Below are positions 22,437-34,142 of a stretch of 64,000 bases of DNA, piece by piece. Position numbers and translations under genes: made by a program. Within the stretch, counting starts at the first letter, position 1; every line of letters begins with the position of its first letter. Source of the DNA: Cordylochernes scorpioides (taxonomy: Eukaryota > Arthropoda > Arachnida > Pseudoscorpiones > Chernetidae); NCBI GenBank assembly GCA_030710605.1, contig CP092874.1:19989262-20053261 (forward strand). The letters run 5' to 3'. Below the pieces are notes generated by a model. That model saw only the letters and a list, made by a program, of their open reading frames with translations. It was not told the origin of the DNA and ran no database searches.

Positions 22437-22985
22437 TGACACTCATGGAGAGACAAAACTTAAGGAAGTTGTGTCTTTCAGTATGTATATCGGGATTCAG
22501 ACAATAACTCTGAAATATATTACAGTGACCTTTATTGAAGACACACGAGATAACCAAGTGTATATACACTCATGGACAAAACTTAAGGAAGTTGTACCTT
22601 TCAGCATGTATATCAGGATTCAGACAATAACTCTGAAAGATATTACAGTAACCTTTATTGAAGACACACGAGATAACCAAGTGTATATACACTCATGGAC
22701 AAAACATAAGGAAGTTGTACCTTTCAGCATGTATATCAGGATTCAGACAATAACTCTGAAAGATATTACAGTGATCTTTGTTGAAGACACACGAGATAAC
22801 CAAGTGTATATACACTCATGTACAAAACATAAGGAAGTTGTACCTTTCAGCATGTATATCAGGATTCAGACAATAACTCTGAAAGATATTACAGTGACCT
22901 TTATTGAAGACATACGAGATAACCAAGTGTGCAAAAAATATCAAAGACTTTCCACTTCCTTAAGTTTTGTGGATGAGTGTATCCG
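22437..22985 (+). mobile_element. Tc1-like MITE with internal 123-bp tandem repeats
   Basis: Left end actcatgg ... acaaaacttaaggaagttg and right end acttccttaagttttgtggatgagtgta are inverted repeats. Between them lie four to five tandem units of 123 bases (cctttcagcatgtatatcag, gattcagacaataactctga, aagatattacagtgacc ...). Because 123 is a multiple of three, one frame stays open for 208 codons; I read this as a by-product, not a gene. Relatives with one or two units: 12720, 30425, 42465, 60324. Confidence 0.75.
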
Positions 22986-23289
22986 GGCAATATTGACCAG
23001 ATCAAACATCAACTCTATCAAATCCTCTCTCCCTCAGGTTCTTGGATTCAATGGTGCTCTCAACCTTGCTATATGCAGCTCTGATTTGGGCCAATAACCA
23101 GAAGAGCTTGGTGGACGGAGTTCAGGATAATTTTTTTCCAGCGGCTCTTAAATTTACCTAAATATACTCCAGGTTATATTTGTAATATAATATAAATGCT
23201 TTAAATAGATTTGACCATTGACCAATGTTATTATTGTTTTATATAATTAGGGAAAATAAATCTAGAAGATTTATATTATTAGGTATGTT

Positions 23290-23460
23290 GCACTTTGTTG
23301 TTGTTGTTGTTGTTGTCGTGTCCAATTGGAAAATGGGTGCCGTTGCCACGTTAGTCACCTTGGAAACGAACCAGAATTTGGTCAAATATTCCAAGGGTCC
23401 AGGGGGGACCGCAGGGAGATGTGGTCGGACTTCCCCCCCCCCCCCGTTGCACTTTGTTAA
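23290..23460 (-). repeat. Probable LINE 3' UTR fragment
   Basis: The run gttgttgttgttgttgttgtcgtgtccaa is the complement of a ttggacacgac(aac)n tail, the same as the end of the RNase H-type LINE at 47023-47790. It is followed (on the minus strand, preceded) by non-A+T-rich sequence with C runs. No coding content. Confidence 0.5.
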
Positions 23461-23943
23461 TTAATTAAATAAAATAAGTCTTTTAAAAAGATATATCTTT
23501 CTTGAATAAAAATAATAAACAAAACATATTACAATATTCTGTGCATGGAATGTGGATGAACATCACTGGAAGTTACAGTGTTGACACTCAGGTTCTGGGG
23601 CTTAGAATTCTGAAAATGGATAATAGACGACTTTCCCATATATGTCTAACTCAACTACTGGAGATATCAAGAATAAGAAATATCTATATTGGGTTTGCAG
23701 AAAGTTTGACCAGCATACTCAATTCAACTGTGGATTTTCTTGGTTAATTCACTGCAATGATATAATAATCATTTATGATTAAAGTAAATTAGTCCAGTAC
23801 TTGGTTAATTTGAATTTTCATTTGTTAAAAATGTAACAAAACCCCTTCTCTCCAGAACTTATATCCTGTTAAAATTTCAACCAGATTGGTCAAATATGAA
23901 GGAAACGTCTTCTTCTTCTTTCTTATCTCCACTCAATTATATA

Positions 23944-25233
23944 CAGTGCGGCAAATAATTTTTAAGACTCGCGCTAGATAAAGGCCAATAGCAGAGCCAG
24001 TTATGAAATTGCGCATGCGTATATATATTCGAAGCCTTATCTAGCGCGTGGCTTTGTTTCAGCCATTTTGGTTAACTCTTTAAAAACATACAGGCGATTT
24101 TTGAAAAGTAAAATTTTTTGTTCGTCGGAATTCTGAGATGGAACAGAGAGCGGTCATTAAATTTAATGCAAAACTTGGTAGAAGTGCATCGGAAACATAT
24201 ATTTTGATGAAGCAAGTTTATGGTACGTTATGTTTGAGTAAATCGAATGTTTTCATTTGGCACAAACGTTTTTTCGGATGGAAGAAATACGCTAGAAGAT
24301 GATAAGCATACTGGACGACCAAGTTCTTCAAAGACACCAGAAAGTATAGAAAAAGTGCGAGAATTTGTTGAAAACAATGATGGCAGAGGTTTTACACATC
24401 AACAAAGAAACGATTCGAACCATTCTGCATGAAGATTTAGGTAAAACTAAAGTCTGTACTAAATTTGTTCCACACACTTTAACGGGCGAGCAGAAATCAG
24501 TGTGAATTGCACATTGCAGGGACATCATTTCTGCCTATGAAAATAATTCAAACTTCCTGAAATCAATTGTTACGGGTGATGAAACATGGTGTTTTCAGTA
24601 TGACCCAAAGACAAAGCGCCAAAGTGCCGAATAGAAGTCAAAAAACTCTCCACAAGCCAAAAAAAACGCGAAAAGTGCCATCAAAAATCAAAACAATGCT
24701 GATTACCTTTTTCGATAGTAGAGGTATTATCCACAAAGAATTTGTTCCCGCTGGACAAACCATTACTGGAGAGTATTATTTAAACGTTTTGAAACGTTTG
24801 ATTGCTAGAAATCGTCGCATTCGTGCAGAATATCGCGATGAAGACAGTTGGTGTTTGCTGCATGATAATGCACCGAGTCACTCATCACTCACTGTTCGTC
24901 GCTTTTTGGCCAAAAATAACGTCTGTGTGTTGAATCATCCTCCGTACTCGCCTGATTTAGCACAATGTGACATTTATTTATTCCCAAAAATAAAATTGAA
25001 GTTAAAAGTTTGCTTTTTTTATGATATCCCGACCATCCAGACAGCTGCGACGAGCACTTTGGAGGCAATTCCTCAAAGTGGCCTGCAAGAGGCATTTAAT
25101 TCCTTATTAAATCGTTGTAACATATGTATTGAATCCGGAGGGGATTATTTTGAATAAAAAAATAGTAGAAATTGAATTAGCTTGTTTCTGTTTTATTTTA
25201 CAAACCCATTCTTAAAAATTATTTGCCACACTG
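23944..25233 (+). mobile_element. mariner element, 1290 bp, with decayed transposase
   Basis: TA target duplications flank inverted ends cagtgcggcaaataattttt and aaaaattatttgccacactg. Length is right for mariner (about 1.3 kb). The transposase is in pieces: helix-turn-helix part from 24139, a linker at about 24270-24430, and the catalytic part 24567-25157. Catalytic motifs are visible: GDETW, LHDNAPSH and SPDLAQCD (mariner D,D34D type). Frameshifts and stops between the parts make it inactive. Confidence 0.9.
24567..25157 (+). pseudogene. mariner transposase, catalytic fragment
   Basis: The longest open piece of the broken transposase (196 codons). It carries LHDNAPSHSS with the second Asp and NHPPYSPDLAQCDIYLFP with the third. 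The first Asp (GDETW) lies just upstream in another frame. Ends SGGDYFE near the right inverted repeat. Confidence 0.85.
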
Positions 25234-25974
25234 TATATTAAGGTATCAAGCTTGTAAAGCTTAAGACTTTTGATGGTGTCTGCCGGGAAAGAGTAGAGCA
25301 CATCAATGGATGAGTCAATACAGTCAATAATGTGTTTTGGGGTTGCAGGTTGACACTTAGTACATAGTGAGAAGACCTTGCAGCCATTCTGTCATTGTCC
25401 ATAGATGACCAGACCTAACTCTGGAAATCAAAGACTGTAGGTGGAAATATCAAGCCGCTCCAGGGCTTGATAAAAAAAATAATAAAAAGAAATCAATCCG
25501 TGGAGGTTTGATATTCCCACATTGATACAAGGGATTCTTTTTTGACAGTAATGGTAGTTTGTTGATCATCAGATACCTCACCTTTTCTATTTTTTTTTTA
25601 TTTATTTATTCGTAGTACCAGGCCATGATAATCAGGTTGAGAATTGCACTTAGTACATAGTGGGAAAACCTTGCAACCATTCTGGAACCAATCATGATGG
25701 AGGATATGTAAATAAGGAACAAATAAATATACTACTAACAGTGTGTGCTAACTGATTCCTAGAGCCAGGTACAGACAACATCGCCAATTGTCCAGAACAA
25801 ATAAATATATTTACAGTAGAGAACCTCTATGAGACGACACTCTCTCCAAAGGACAGTTTTATTTCATTGTCAATATTTATATTTTATAAATAAACGACAA
25901 TTCGCTGAAGGTAAGAGTTTCTTTTATAAATTTTATAAATTAATAATAGTAATTTTTTACTTGGACGAGGAAAG

Positions 25975-26200
25975 TGAAGACCAGAACGCGGCTGATTCCA
26001 CACTCGCCTGTTCAGTGATTTGCTAACCATGACGTATGCACAAAGGAACGTGTGGCCATTAGACATGTGTCGGACCTGGAGGCTGTTGTTGGGTGCTGTG
26101 CTGCCTGGAGTATAGGAGCTCCATCTATGCTTCCTTTCTTCAGGTGGTGAATCTGTATAAGACCGGTGGTCTTGATTAAGCTTTGTGTGTGTGTGTAATT
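25975..26200 (+). repeat. Dispersed repeat, LINE 3' end with (TG)n tail
   Basis: Second copy of the 8325-8560 block (aacgcggctgattccacact ... aagaccggtggtct) ending in gctttgtgtgtgtgtgt. The ending resembles the TG-tailed LINE end at 10740-10786. Confidence 0.55.
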
Positions 26201-26339
26201 TTTTTACTGAAAAATAAAATATTATTATTAGACAAGAAGCTCTTCCTTCAGCGAGAATTATCGTTTATTTATAATTTTATCGTAGGGATTATATTACATA
26301 TTAACAATTTCTATTTTTACTATTTATAAATTCTCATGT

Positions 26340-29300
26340 ACAGGCAATTTCCATTGTTCAAAAGATGATGCAGCTGGAAGACTTCTGCTGGGCTGATGCC
26401 CGTCGGGAAATTTTCATGACTCTGAGCGACCGAGTGAAGCTCTCCCAGATCCCTGCCCGGATGTCAAATTCAAGGGGGTTGTCACCCACGTCTATGTGAC
26501 ATACGACATCAAGTATTCTCTATGCTACAAGAAAGGGCACAGGCGCTAAAAACTGTCCACGGAAGATCGGCCTGTAAGAGAACAAGCTGTTGCTCCCTGT
26601 GGATGCTCCTGTTGTGCGCTCGAATGCCGATAGCAAGCCTCCCACCACGTCGAGCGCCTCTCCTCCTCCTGTTGCCATACCACCACTGGCTACTGCTGTT
26701 GTCGCAGATCCTCCTCCCAGCGACACGGTAAGAACAGAAGAGAGGGTTGACCTGACTACTCCCCCACCTGAAAAGCAGGCGAACCTAAGGTGCCTGAATA
26801 ATTCCAAGAACGGCGCACTATGGCTGAAGTTCAGTTGGACGTTCTCCCGAAGAACGAGAAGACGTCTTCAGTCATAGATAGTGCCAAGAAGTAGGGGCTG
26901 GAGAGAGAAAATAGCTCAATCAAACGCCGAACAGAGAAAGGCCATTGCCAACCTGGCTAGCGAGATAATGGCTCTGACAAGGGAAACGAGCAGTACCCTG
27001 TACAAGAAGCTCTCGCGTGCCAGGAACTTTTCTCGGCAGCCCAAATAAACTTCCGACTTGCAACCCTGAACACGCGCGGTATCGCCGCTTTTCGCCGGAG
27101 AATCCAGCTCTGCTGTTTTCTTAAGGAGCATGAGATTGAAATCTGCTTCCTGCAGGAGACCAACGTCATGTCTCTGGACGACGTAGGAGACCTCTGCCAT
27201 GGCTACAGCGCCGTTGTTGTGCCTTCAACGACCACCGTGGGATCAGGCCTCGCCTGCGTCTTCGCGGCCGTGTCGTTTTCATCGGCAGAAGATCCTATGG
27301 CCTGGCAAGGTCGCTCTGATCGACCTCACCGTCCGGGGAGTCTCCATGACGTGCATCAACGCCCACATCTCTCAAGTTCCTGAAAAGCGCTGCCGCCAGC
27401 TCCAGATCATCTCAGCTTTGGCGCGTGAAAAAGGTGCGTGAATCCTCGGTAACCTGAACATCTCCGAAGAATCGACAAAGAACCTGGCATCCGGTTCAGC
27501 TGAAGCCCTCGCGGAGCTCCTGGACCAAGCCGACCTCGTCGACGTCGCCACCTTCTTCGATGCTGCACTGGAGCACACCAGGGGTGCTACTATCGGAAGT
27601 AGGGTCGAGGCGCGTCGTCTGGACAGAATCCTACTTCCATCAGGCTTCTGCGACCGCATCACCCAATACCAAGCTATCGACTACGCCTACTCGGACCACC
27701 GTCCTGATCCAAGTGAAGGAACCAGCTCCTACAAGACCTTCCTGCATCAGCAAGCTGCTACGGTCAGACCTCTTTGTTGATCGAATGGAAATGTTCATCG
27801 ATGAAATATCGGAAGACCTATCAAATTATTTATCCCCGATGTTATGGTAACAATGGTCAAGGTTCAAGGTAGATTTGGTCGCGGAGATACGGTCACTCAC
27901 ATCTGCCGTCGCCGAGTCCGGCGGTGGATACATCGAGAGAGCAAGCCTCTTCCTGAGGCGGAGACTGGAGGACGACACTGCCCGCTCCGACTATCATTCC
28001 TTGTCGGACCTCGGGCGTTACCTCCGAGACAGACGTCGCTCTCCTTTCACCTACACTAACGACGACGGCAATGTCACCACGGGGGCCAGCTTAGACGTTT
28101 AATTTTGGAAAGTTTGAGCAGTTGCTTCGCCCAGGCTCCAAACTCGTCAGATGCGATCGCCGACTTTCTCGCTGAAGTGACCCCCTTGGAGTTCGACGAG
28201 TGGGACCTGCTCTTTCTCACCATCTCCCGCGACCAGATAGCGGCAGCCATCCACCGCCTACCGAATGGCCGTGGAGTCGGGAAGATGTTTCCATCTTCAA
28301 GGCGCAGCAAGGTCATCCTGCTGCCGATGTTACATGGTGGTCCGGGTCTACAAACATTCTGTCCAATCAGTCTCCCAAATACCGACTACAGGATCTTTAT
28401 CAGCGTGCTCATGGGTCATCTGTGCCGTCATATGCAAGTCTTCGGGCCCGAGTGTCAGAATTACGCCGTTCCGGGGCGGTCATACTCCTGGAACATGGCG
28501 CGAGTGTCTGGGCAGCGAGACATGACACGACGCTGGCTGCCATCGCTTTGGACCCGAAGTCGGCGTTCGACACCCTGAGCAGGGGCTACCCAGTTGGAGA
28601 AACTGGGCCTACCATCTACCTTCCTAGGGTGGATTTCTGTCTTCTACGGGGAAGCAGACGCCGCCATCCGGGTTGAAGATGTCTACACCAAGGCCTTCCC
28701 GCTTTTCAACGGGGTGAGGCAGGGCTGCCATCTCAGTGCCGCCTTATTCAGCATCGGAGTTGGGCCTCTGCTACGCCGTTTCGAGAAGATCTTGAGCTCC
28801 TCATATTCGTGGTCACCTATGCGGATGACATCGTACTCTTCATCAGGGACGACCCTCAGTTTGAGCTCGTGCCCCTGATCTTCGAAGAGTTCCGCATGGC
28901 CTCCTGGGTGGCTGTCAACTTCGACAAGAGCTGCAAGCTCTGGTGTGGTTCTTGGAATCACCGGACGGATTCTCCTCTGGGAATCTCCTGGACGTCCGAG
29001 TCGCTGACCGTCCTGGGTTGCACGATGGGGATGTTGGAGCGAGCCATCGCGAGGTGGTCTCTCTTCACTCGCGGCCTGTCGCTGATGGGTTGTGCCCACG
29101 TGGCCAACACAACCTAGTCCTGCGTTCCATCCTGCATCACACCCCGTCTACGTTTCACCTGAAACCACCATCGGCCTGCTGCAGGCGCGGCTGGCGCATT
29201 TCGTCTGGAGGTATGAGCCGAGTCTCGAGACTTCCCGGGGAATCCTGGCTCGCCCAGCCTCCGAGGGTGGCGTCGGCCTGTTTGACATCGCGGGCCAGCT

Positions 29301-30275
29301 TCGGCTCGCCTGCCTAAAAGGGGCCCAGGCCTTACTGCGCGGCGCCGCAAACGGCTACTCTTGGCTGGTTCGCAGCTGGGCATGGCTGACACCGCCGGTT
29401 CCTGACGTCTGGCTATAATCAAGGAGAAGGAGACTTCTGAGCCTCTAGCAAGCCGCGTACAACGTTCTCGAGCTGGACCATCGGGTTATTCACCCTGCCA
29501 GCCCGAGGTCCCTGCGTCTTCGAGGTGACAACAGGTTCCTGTGGCCGCCAGGTCAGGCGACAGTCGGTGACACTACTCCGATGGCGCCCCTGCCCTAGCG
29601 CGCACAACGCGGGCCGCACTCCTGGTTGCGCAGCATGTGGGGGCCTTCTGCCAATGTTTGCTGTCGGAAAATGCAATCTCTAGCTACTATTTGGAGTAAA
29701 AGGCGGATATCATCGTCCTGCGGGGATCAGCGAGGCCCATTACCCGACTTACCAGCCGGAAGACGCGCCAGGTACTGAACTCGGTACGGCTACAGGATCA
29801 TCCTGTTGCAGGGCTGGCTGCGCGGTGGAATCCTACCGTGGATGTGCCCCACTCCATCCTCTGCCTGTGTCGCAATTGTTTCTCAGGGCACGACGCAGAC
29901 ATCGTCTTGCGGCTGGCCCTCCACGTCCTACCCCATCCTAACCATCCTGCTTCGAGGCGTGCCACCTGTGGGTCCAGCGACAGGTCTCTGGGGTTGCCGA
30001 GCCGTGCGTCCTCTGCTCCGGGAGGTGTTCACTTCCCGTGACTTTTCTCAGGCTCTACAGGCCTAGCTCTTCGGCGTCGGCTTTCATCCCGAAGAAATTA
30101 AACTGACAAGTGTGGCTACCATCTACAAGTACCATCTTGGTCTTGAGGTGGGTAACATCAGCCAACACATCGACCTGCCCACTCTGTGGGAAAGAACTCT
30201 CGCAGTCCATCGGTGGCGGAGTCTTTCCCGCGGTGGGCGTCACCAATGAAAACCTTGGATATATTTTATATATAT
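26340..30275 (+). mobile_element. Tx1/L1-like LINE relic, GC-rich
   Basis: About 3.9 kb, clearly more GC-rich than the flanks. Pieces in order: CCHC-like remnant YSLCYKKGHR near 26512-26545; endonuclease from LATLNTRGIAAFRRR and EICFLQETNV (27053-27170) onward; RT pieces with AFDTL (28565), FNGVRQGC (28705-28730) and YADDIVLF (28817-28840); and a C-terminal region with LARPASEGGVGLFDIAGQLRL (29250-29310). The order and the C-terminal GGVGL block suggest the L1/Tx1 group. Many frameshifts and stops; it must have been dead for some time. Open pieces within it are listed together here rather than as genes. Confidence 0.75.
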
Positions 30276-30424
30276 GCATATATATCAATTTTTAAAATGT
30301 ATATTTACACATATACTCCAACATGTTCCACACATGTGGTCCTTGTCATTTAGGGACATCGTAGGTCGTATATTTTTTTTTTTGAAGGAGACAGAGACAA
30401 TTTTGTTCACACTTGGCTATATCG

Positions 30425-30525
30425 TGTCCTCAATAAAGATCACTGTAATATCTTTCAGAGTTATTGTCTGAATCCCGATTTACATGCTAAAAGGTACAAC
30501 TTCCTTAAGTTTTATCCATGAGTGT
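30425..30525 (-). mobile_element. Tc1-like MITE fragment
   Basis: Complement of one 123-bp unit plus the terminal repeat: gatcactgtaatatctttcag ... acttccttaagttttatcc, atgagtgta. Family as at 22437-22985. Confidence 0.6.
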
Positions 30526-30654
30526 ATGTAAATAGAGGAGAAAAGTTTATAGGTTTGTTTGGTTATACGTTCCCACAATTTTTGACTTGATGAAATTTTG
30601 ACATCATATATATAGAATTAGGCTTGGAATAAGTCGCTGACTCATTAGTGTCAA

Positions 30655-30965
30655 CTTCAGATTATGCAAATCAGTCCGATAGCGAGCTAATTTGCATATC
30701 TTCTTGGTTTCGCATGCGTTTCCCACAATATGTGACCAATCAGGATGGAGCTTTGATACGGCATAGGTCATCACTATCAAGCTTGGGATATGCAAATTTC
30801 CCGATAAGAAGATAATTTACATACCCTGTTGGTTCTGGATATTTGACCAATCAGGATGAAGTTTTAATAAAGCATAGAGTTAGGGCAGAAGAAGTCATTG
30901 CCATATTTTCAAGCTTGGGATATGTAAATTAACCCGATAAGAGGATAATTTGTATATTCAGTTTG
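30655..30965. repeat. Tandem repeats with paired octamers (short array)
   Basis: Three units of about 120-130 bases, each with a tatgcaaat-like motif and, 20-25 bases on, an inverted taatttgcata-like partner, with ccgata between them. Related to the longer array at 41265-42055. Confidence 0.65.
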
Positions 30966-31069
30966 CTCCACATGCCCGTGCGAAGCCATTTGTCGAATCA
31001 GGGAGAATAAATATATACACAATATAAAATAATTAAGAGAGACGTCTATTATAGTTAGTCTCTAGTTAT

Positions 31070-31345
31070 GAAAATTAGAAACAATTATAGACGCGTATGA
31101 TTCTTTTTAAAAATAAACAATTTCTACTGCCCTTACTGCAATGGAAAAATTAATGGGAGAGCCTGGCTCATCAATGGTGAACCCTCTCAGCATCACCACT
31201 GATGAGCCAGGCCCTCCCATTAATTTTTCCATTGCAGTAAGGACAGTAGAAATTGTTTATTTTTAAAAATAATCATACGCGTCTATAATAGTTTCGTATT
31301 TTCATAACAGATGGCGCGCTAATGCATCATAATATAATTGTTCAA
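31070..31345. mobile_element. Palindromic MITE
   Basis: Arms of about 105 bases meet near 31188: aaacaattatagacgcgtat ... gggagagcctggctcatca on the left and its complement ctgatgagccaggccctccc ... atacgcgtctataatagttt on the right. Single arms of the same family occur at 7677-7852 and 38780-38875. The right flank carries atggcgcgctaatgcatcataata, also seen near 38760. Confidence 0.75.
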
Positions 31346-31435
31346 ATAAAAGTCTCTAGTTAGTTTATAAAGTAATGAGGTTCCGTCTTACCTAACAGAT
31401 AACACTTGCCATCATCCCCAAGAGAATATACTATC

Positions 31436-32970
31436 AATGACAACGCCAAATGAAGTCAAGGAAGTGATTAAAAACCTAGGTAATCACAAAGCTCCAGGCC
31501 ACGACAATATTACGCCGCAAATGACTAAAAACCTCCCCATCAAATGGATAGTTTTCCTCGCTGGGATCTTCAATGCTGCATTACACCTGTGCTACTTCCC
31601 GAAGACATGGAAACATGCCATTATCATAACCATTCCAAAAAATCACCTGTCAAATCACCTGAAGATCTCAGACCAATTAGCCTTCTCTCTACCATCGGTA
31701 AGGTATACGAGAGGATTGTTCTTCGCAGATTGCAGACATACATGGATTCTATTAACTTTATCATTCCTCAACAATTTGGATTCAGAAAAAGACACTCCAC
31801 AACCCACCAGCTAATCACAGTAATAGACTACATCCAAATAAGAAAGTCCCACAAGGAGGAAGTAGGTGCTGTTTTTCTAGACTTTACCAAAGCCTTTGAT
31901 AGAGTATGGCATGATGGATTGATAACAAAAATAACAAAAAAACAATTCCTAAGGGATTTTATCAAATTCTTGAAAAGCTATCTCCAGGACAGGACCTTTT
32001 CAATTAAGCAAGGGAATTATATAACCACGGCAAAACCAACCCAGATTGGAGTCCCTCAAGGCTCTATCCTTGGACCCTACCTATTCAACAACTACATCAA
32101 CGATTTCCCTCCACATCCAAAATGTCAAACAAAACTTTTCGCAGATGACGCAGAAATTTTAGCAAACTCCAAATCAATAGATATAATAACTACACAACTC
32201 CAAAATTACATAAACAGTATAACCAAATGGTGCAATGATTGGAAATTAGACATCAACCCAAAAAAGTCTCAGGCAATAATTTTTCCTCCATTAGACAATA
32301 AAAAATTCAAGCCACAATGCATCCTAAAGGTAAACCAGAGCCCTATTAACTGGACTGATAGCGTTAAATATCTTGGAGTTACCTTAGACTCCAAGTTGAA
32401 ATTCAACATGCATGTCAAAAATATCATAAAGAAAGCAAAAATCGCAAAAATAACATTATCAAGCCTGTTCAACTATAGAAGCAAATTGTCTACAAAACAG
32501 AAGTTTACTCTATACAGAAGTTGTATCCTCCCGATAGTAACATACACACTCCCAGTTTGGTGTAAATATATTACAACCACAGACAAAAATTGGATAAACG
32601 CATTTATGAGAATCTGCCTTCGGACAAGTATAGGAGCTCCATTCAACCTATCAAACAAGATACTGAAGGAGGACTTGAACCAACCCGATCTAGAAGATAT
32701 GTACCAAACTTCCGTTAAGAAATTATACCTTCAAATGAAAAATTCAAATAATCCAATCATACAAGATATTCTACAAAATAAATGAGATATCAATCCCCGA
32801 TTCCGACGACCCGGCCCTGACACTTAGTTAAGAGCTCATCGCCCAACAGCTGCCCTCCTGCAAGGTCCGGGGGGACCACCTCTACTCCATGCCATGTGTA
32901 AATAGCCAGGACAAGGTGACTCGAATGTAACACCTGTAAATTGAGACGAAATAAATAAATAAAATATAGT
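31436..32970 (+). mobile_element. Jockey-like LINE, 5'-truncated
   Basis: Reverse transcriptase region of a non-LTR retrotransposon. Starts within the RT (VIKNLGNHKAPGHDNI) and runs to the ORF2 stop at 32785, then a UTR and an (AAATA)n-like tail. One frameshift near 31640 splits it into 31437-31640 and 31544-32785. Motifs in order: KAPGHD, RPISLLSTIGKVYERI, DFTKAFDRVWHDGL, GVPQGSILGP, FADDAEI, KYLGVTLDSKL. Lack of an RNase H domain and of the endonuclease upstream fits a truncated jockey-group element. Confidence 0.85.
31544..32785 (+). pseudogene. Jockey-like reverse transcriptase, main open piece
   Basis: 413 codons, the first 30 or so out of frame with the true protein (frameshift near 31640). 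The catalytic FADD box is intact, as are the PQGS and KYLG motifs. Ends IIQDILQNK. Open over 1.1 kb, so it is much younger than the relic at 26.3-30.3 kb. Confidence 0.8.
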
Positions 32971-33109
32971 AATAGTTATACTTGTTATAGACTTACTGGA
33001 TAACCCTCGGCTATAGAGAGATACATCTTAGAGAGTTTCAAGTTGAAACTTATTGCTATCTCTCGTTCATATATATAAAAAAAATTATATACAACATATA
33101 TAAAGTTTT

Positions 33110-33255
33110 TATTTTTCCATTCATCATTACTCTTCATAATTCACCCTTTCATACCTCATCCAAAAAGGTTAGAAATAGTCAATATTTCACCTTGAAATAA
33201 ATTTGGATTTTTCATTGAAAAGAAACTCATGCGGTGTAACTTCAAATGTTGTTTT
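33110..33255 (+). repeat. Dispersed repeat, copy 1
   Basis: About 145 bases (cattactcttcat ... caccctttcata ... gaaaagaaactcatgcggtg) that recur at 63545-63716, where they interrupt the duplicated segment. No coding content. Confidence 0.6.
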
Positions 33256-33630
33256 ACAATCACAAGCCGCAGTGTATTATATTGTATTATAATATATGAA
33301 GGTATAAAAAATCTACTCCCTTCTATAACAACAGAACCTCAGAGATCTTCCATTACCAGTCAAAAGATTTATCACATAAATAAATGGCTTGTTGCTGTAT
33401 ATAACAAAGTCGCGAAAGGACGCTAATCATGTATCAAAAGTGTGGCACCTCTCCCTTTAAAAATTCATTAAGGTAATGCATTTGGTTCAATCACCCCAGT
33501 ACTGAACGTACTGGTGGCGTTGAAGAATAAGCCACAACACCAATTTCAGCAAATTCAGATAAACGCCATCTTGTATACCATGGCTTCGGGCTATGGCACT
33601 TATCAGTACATTATTATTATTTTTCTATTA

Positions 33631-33936
33631 TCCCTAGTACACGTGGTACAGGCCATGATAATCATGGTGGGTAGAAGTAGGCGAATGCTTTTATTGTAAG
33701 TGCATCACATGTCTATACATGTGAAAAGCAGTTCGACTTTACACTTACAAATATGCCAGAGTTCCGTTTAGTTACTTGCACTCGCTGGTGGGGTTGGAAT
33801 TTTGTAAGATTCGGGGGCCATTGGAGCACTTTTTTTTTTTTAATGAGAAAAAAAAGTACCCAATGCGGGAATTGATCCCGGGTCGTAGCGGTCGAAAACC
33901 AACGGTTTAGATCACCTTTCCACCGACCTAAGATAT
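33631..33936 (-). mobile_element. tRNA-derived SINE, minus strand
   Basis: Complete minus-strand copy of the SINE at 16361: tRNA-like head at 33880-33936 with B box mutated (gggatcaattcccg), body, and 3' end at 33631. A second, headless copy follows at 33945-34085. Confidence 0.8.
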
Positions 33937-33944
33937 ATTTTTTA

Positions 33945-34085
33945 TTATTCCAAGTACCCACGTGGCCATGATAATCATGGTGGGTAGAAGTTGGTAACCT
34001 CTTTTACTGTAAGTGCATCACATGTCTACACATGTAAACAGAAGTTCGACTTTTGCACTTACAAGTGTGCCAGAGCCCCTTTTGG
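33945..34085 (-). mobile_element. SINE 3' part, minus strand
   Basis: Contains the complement of the SINE body (ccatgataatcatggtggg, gtgcatcacatgtctacacat, gtgtgccagagcccc) without the head. Adjacent to the fuller copy. Confidence 0.7.
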
Positions 34086-34142
34086 TTATAAAATAAAATT
34101 AATAAATAAATACATATCTCAAAGATAAATATATATATATAT

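Larger units (their letters stand above)
23908..25475 (-). mobile_element. I-type LINE C-terminal relic, split by mariner
   Basis: Tail complement tcttcttctttcttatctccactcaat at 23909-23937, then the mariner element, then the complement of the LINE end (aagcttgtaaagcttaagac ... gcaaccccaaaacacattattgact) to about 25475. Same family as 19125-19575. Confidence 0.65.

Noticed and set aside
22471-23097. 208-codon open frame read as a repetitive protein
   Set aside because: It is the 123-bp MITE repeat read in the frame kept open by its 3n length; other copies of the MITE lack it and it has no start context or homology.
26520-27441. Ala/Ser/Pro-rich open frames on both strands as host proteins
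   Set aside because: GC-rich composition gives few stops; the LINE endonuclease motifs in the plus strand explain the region.
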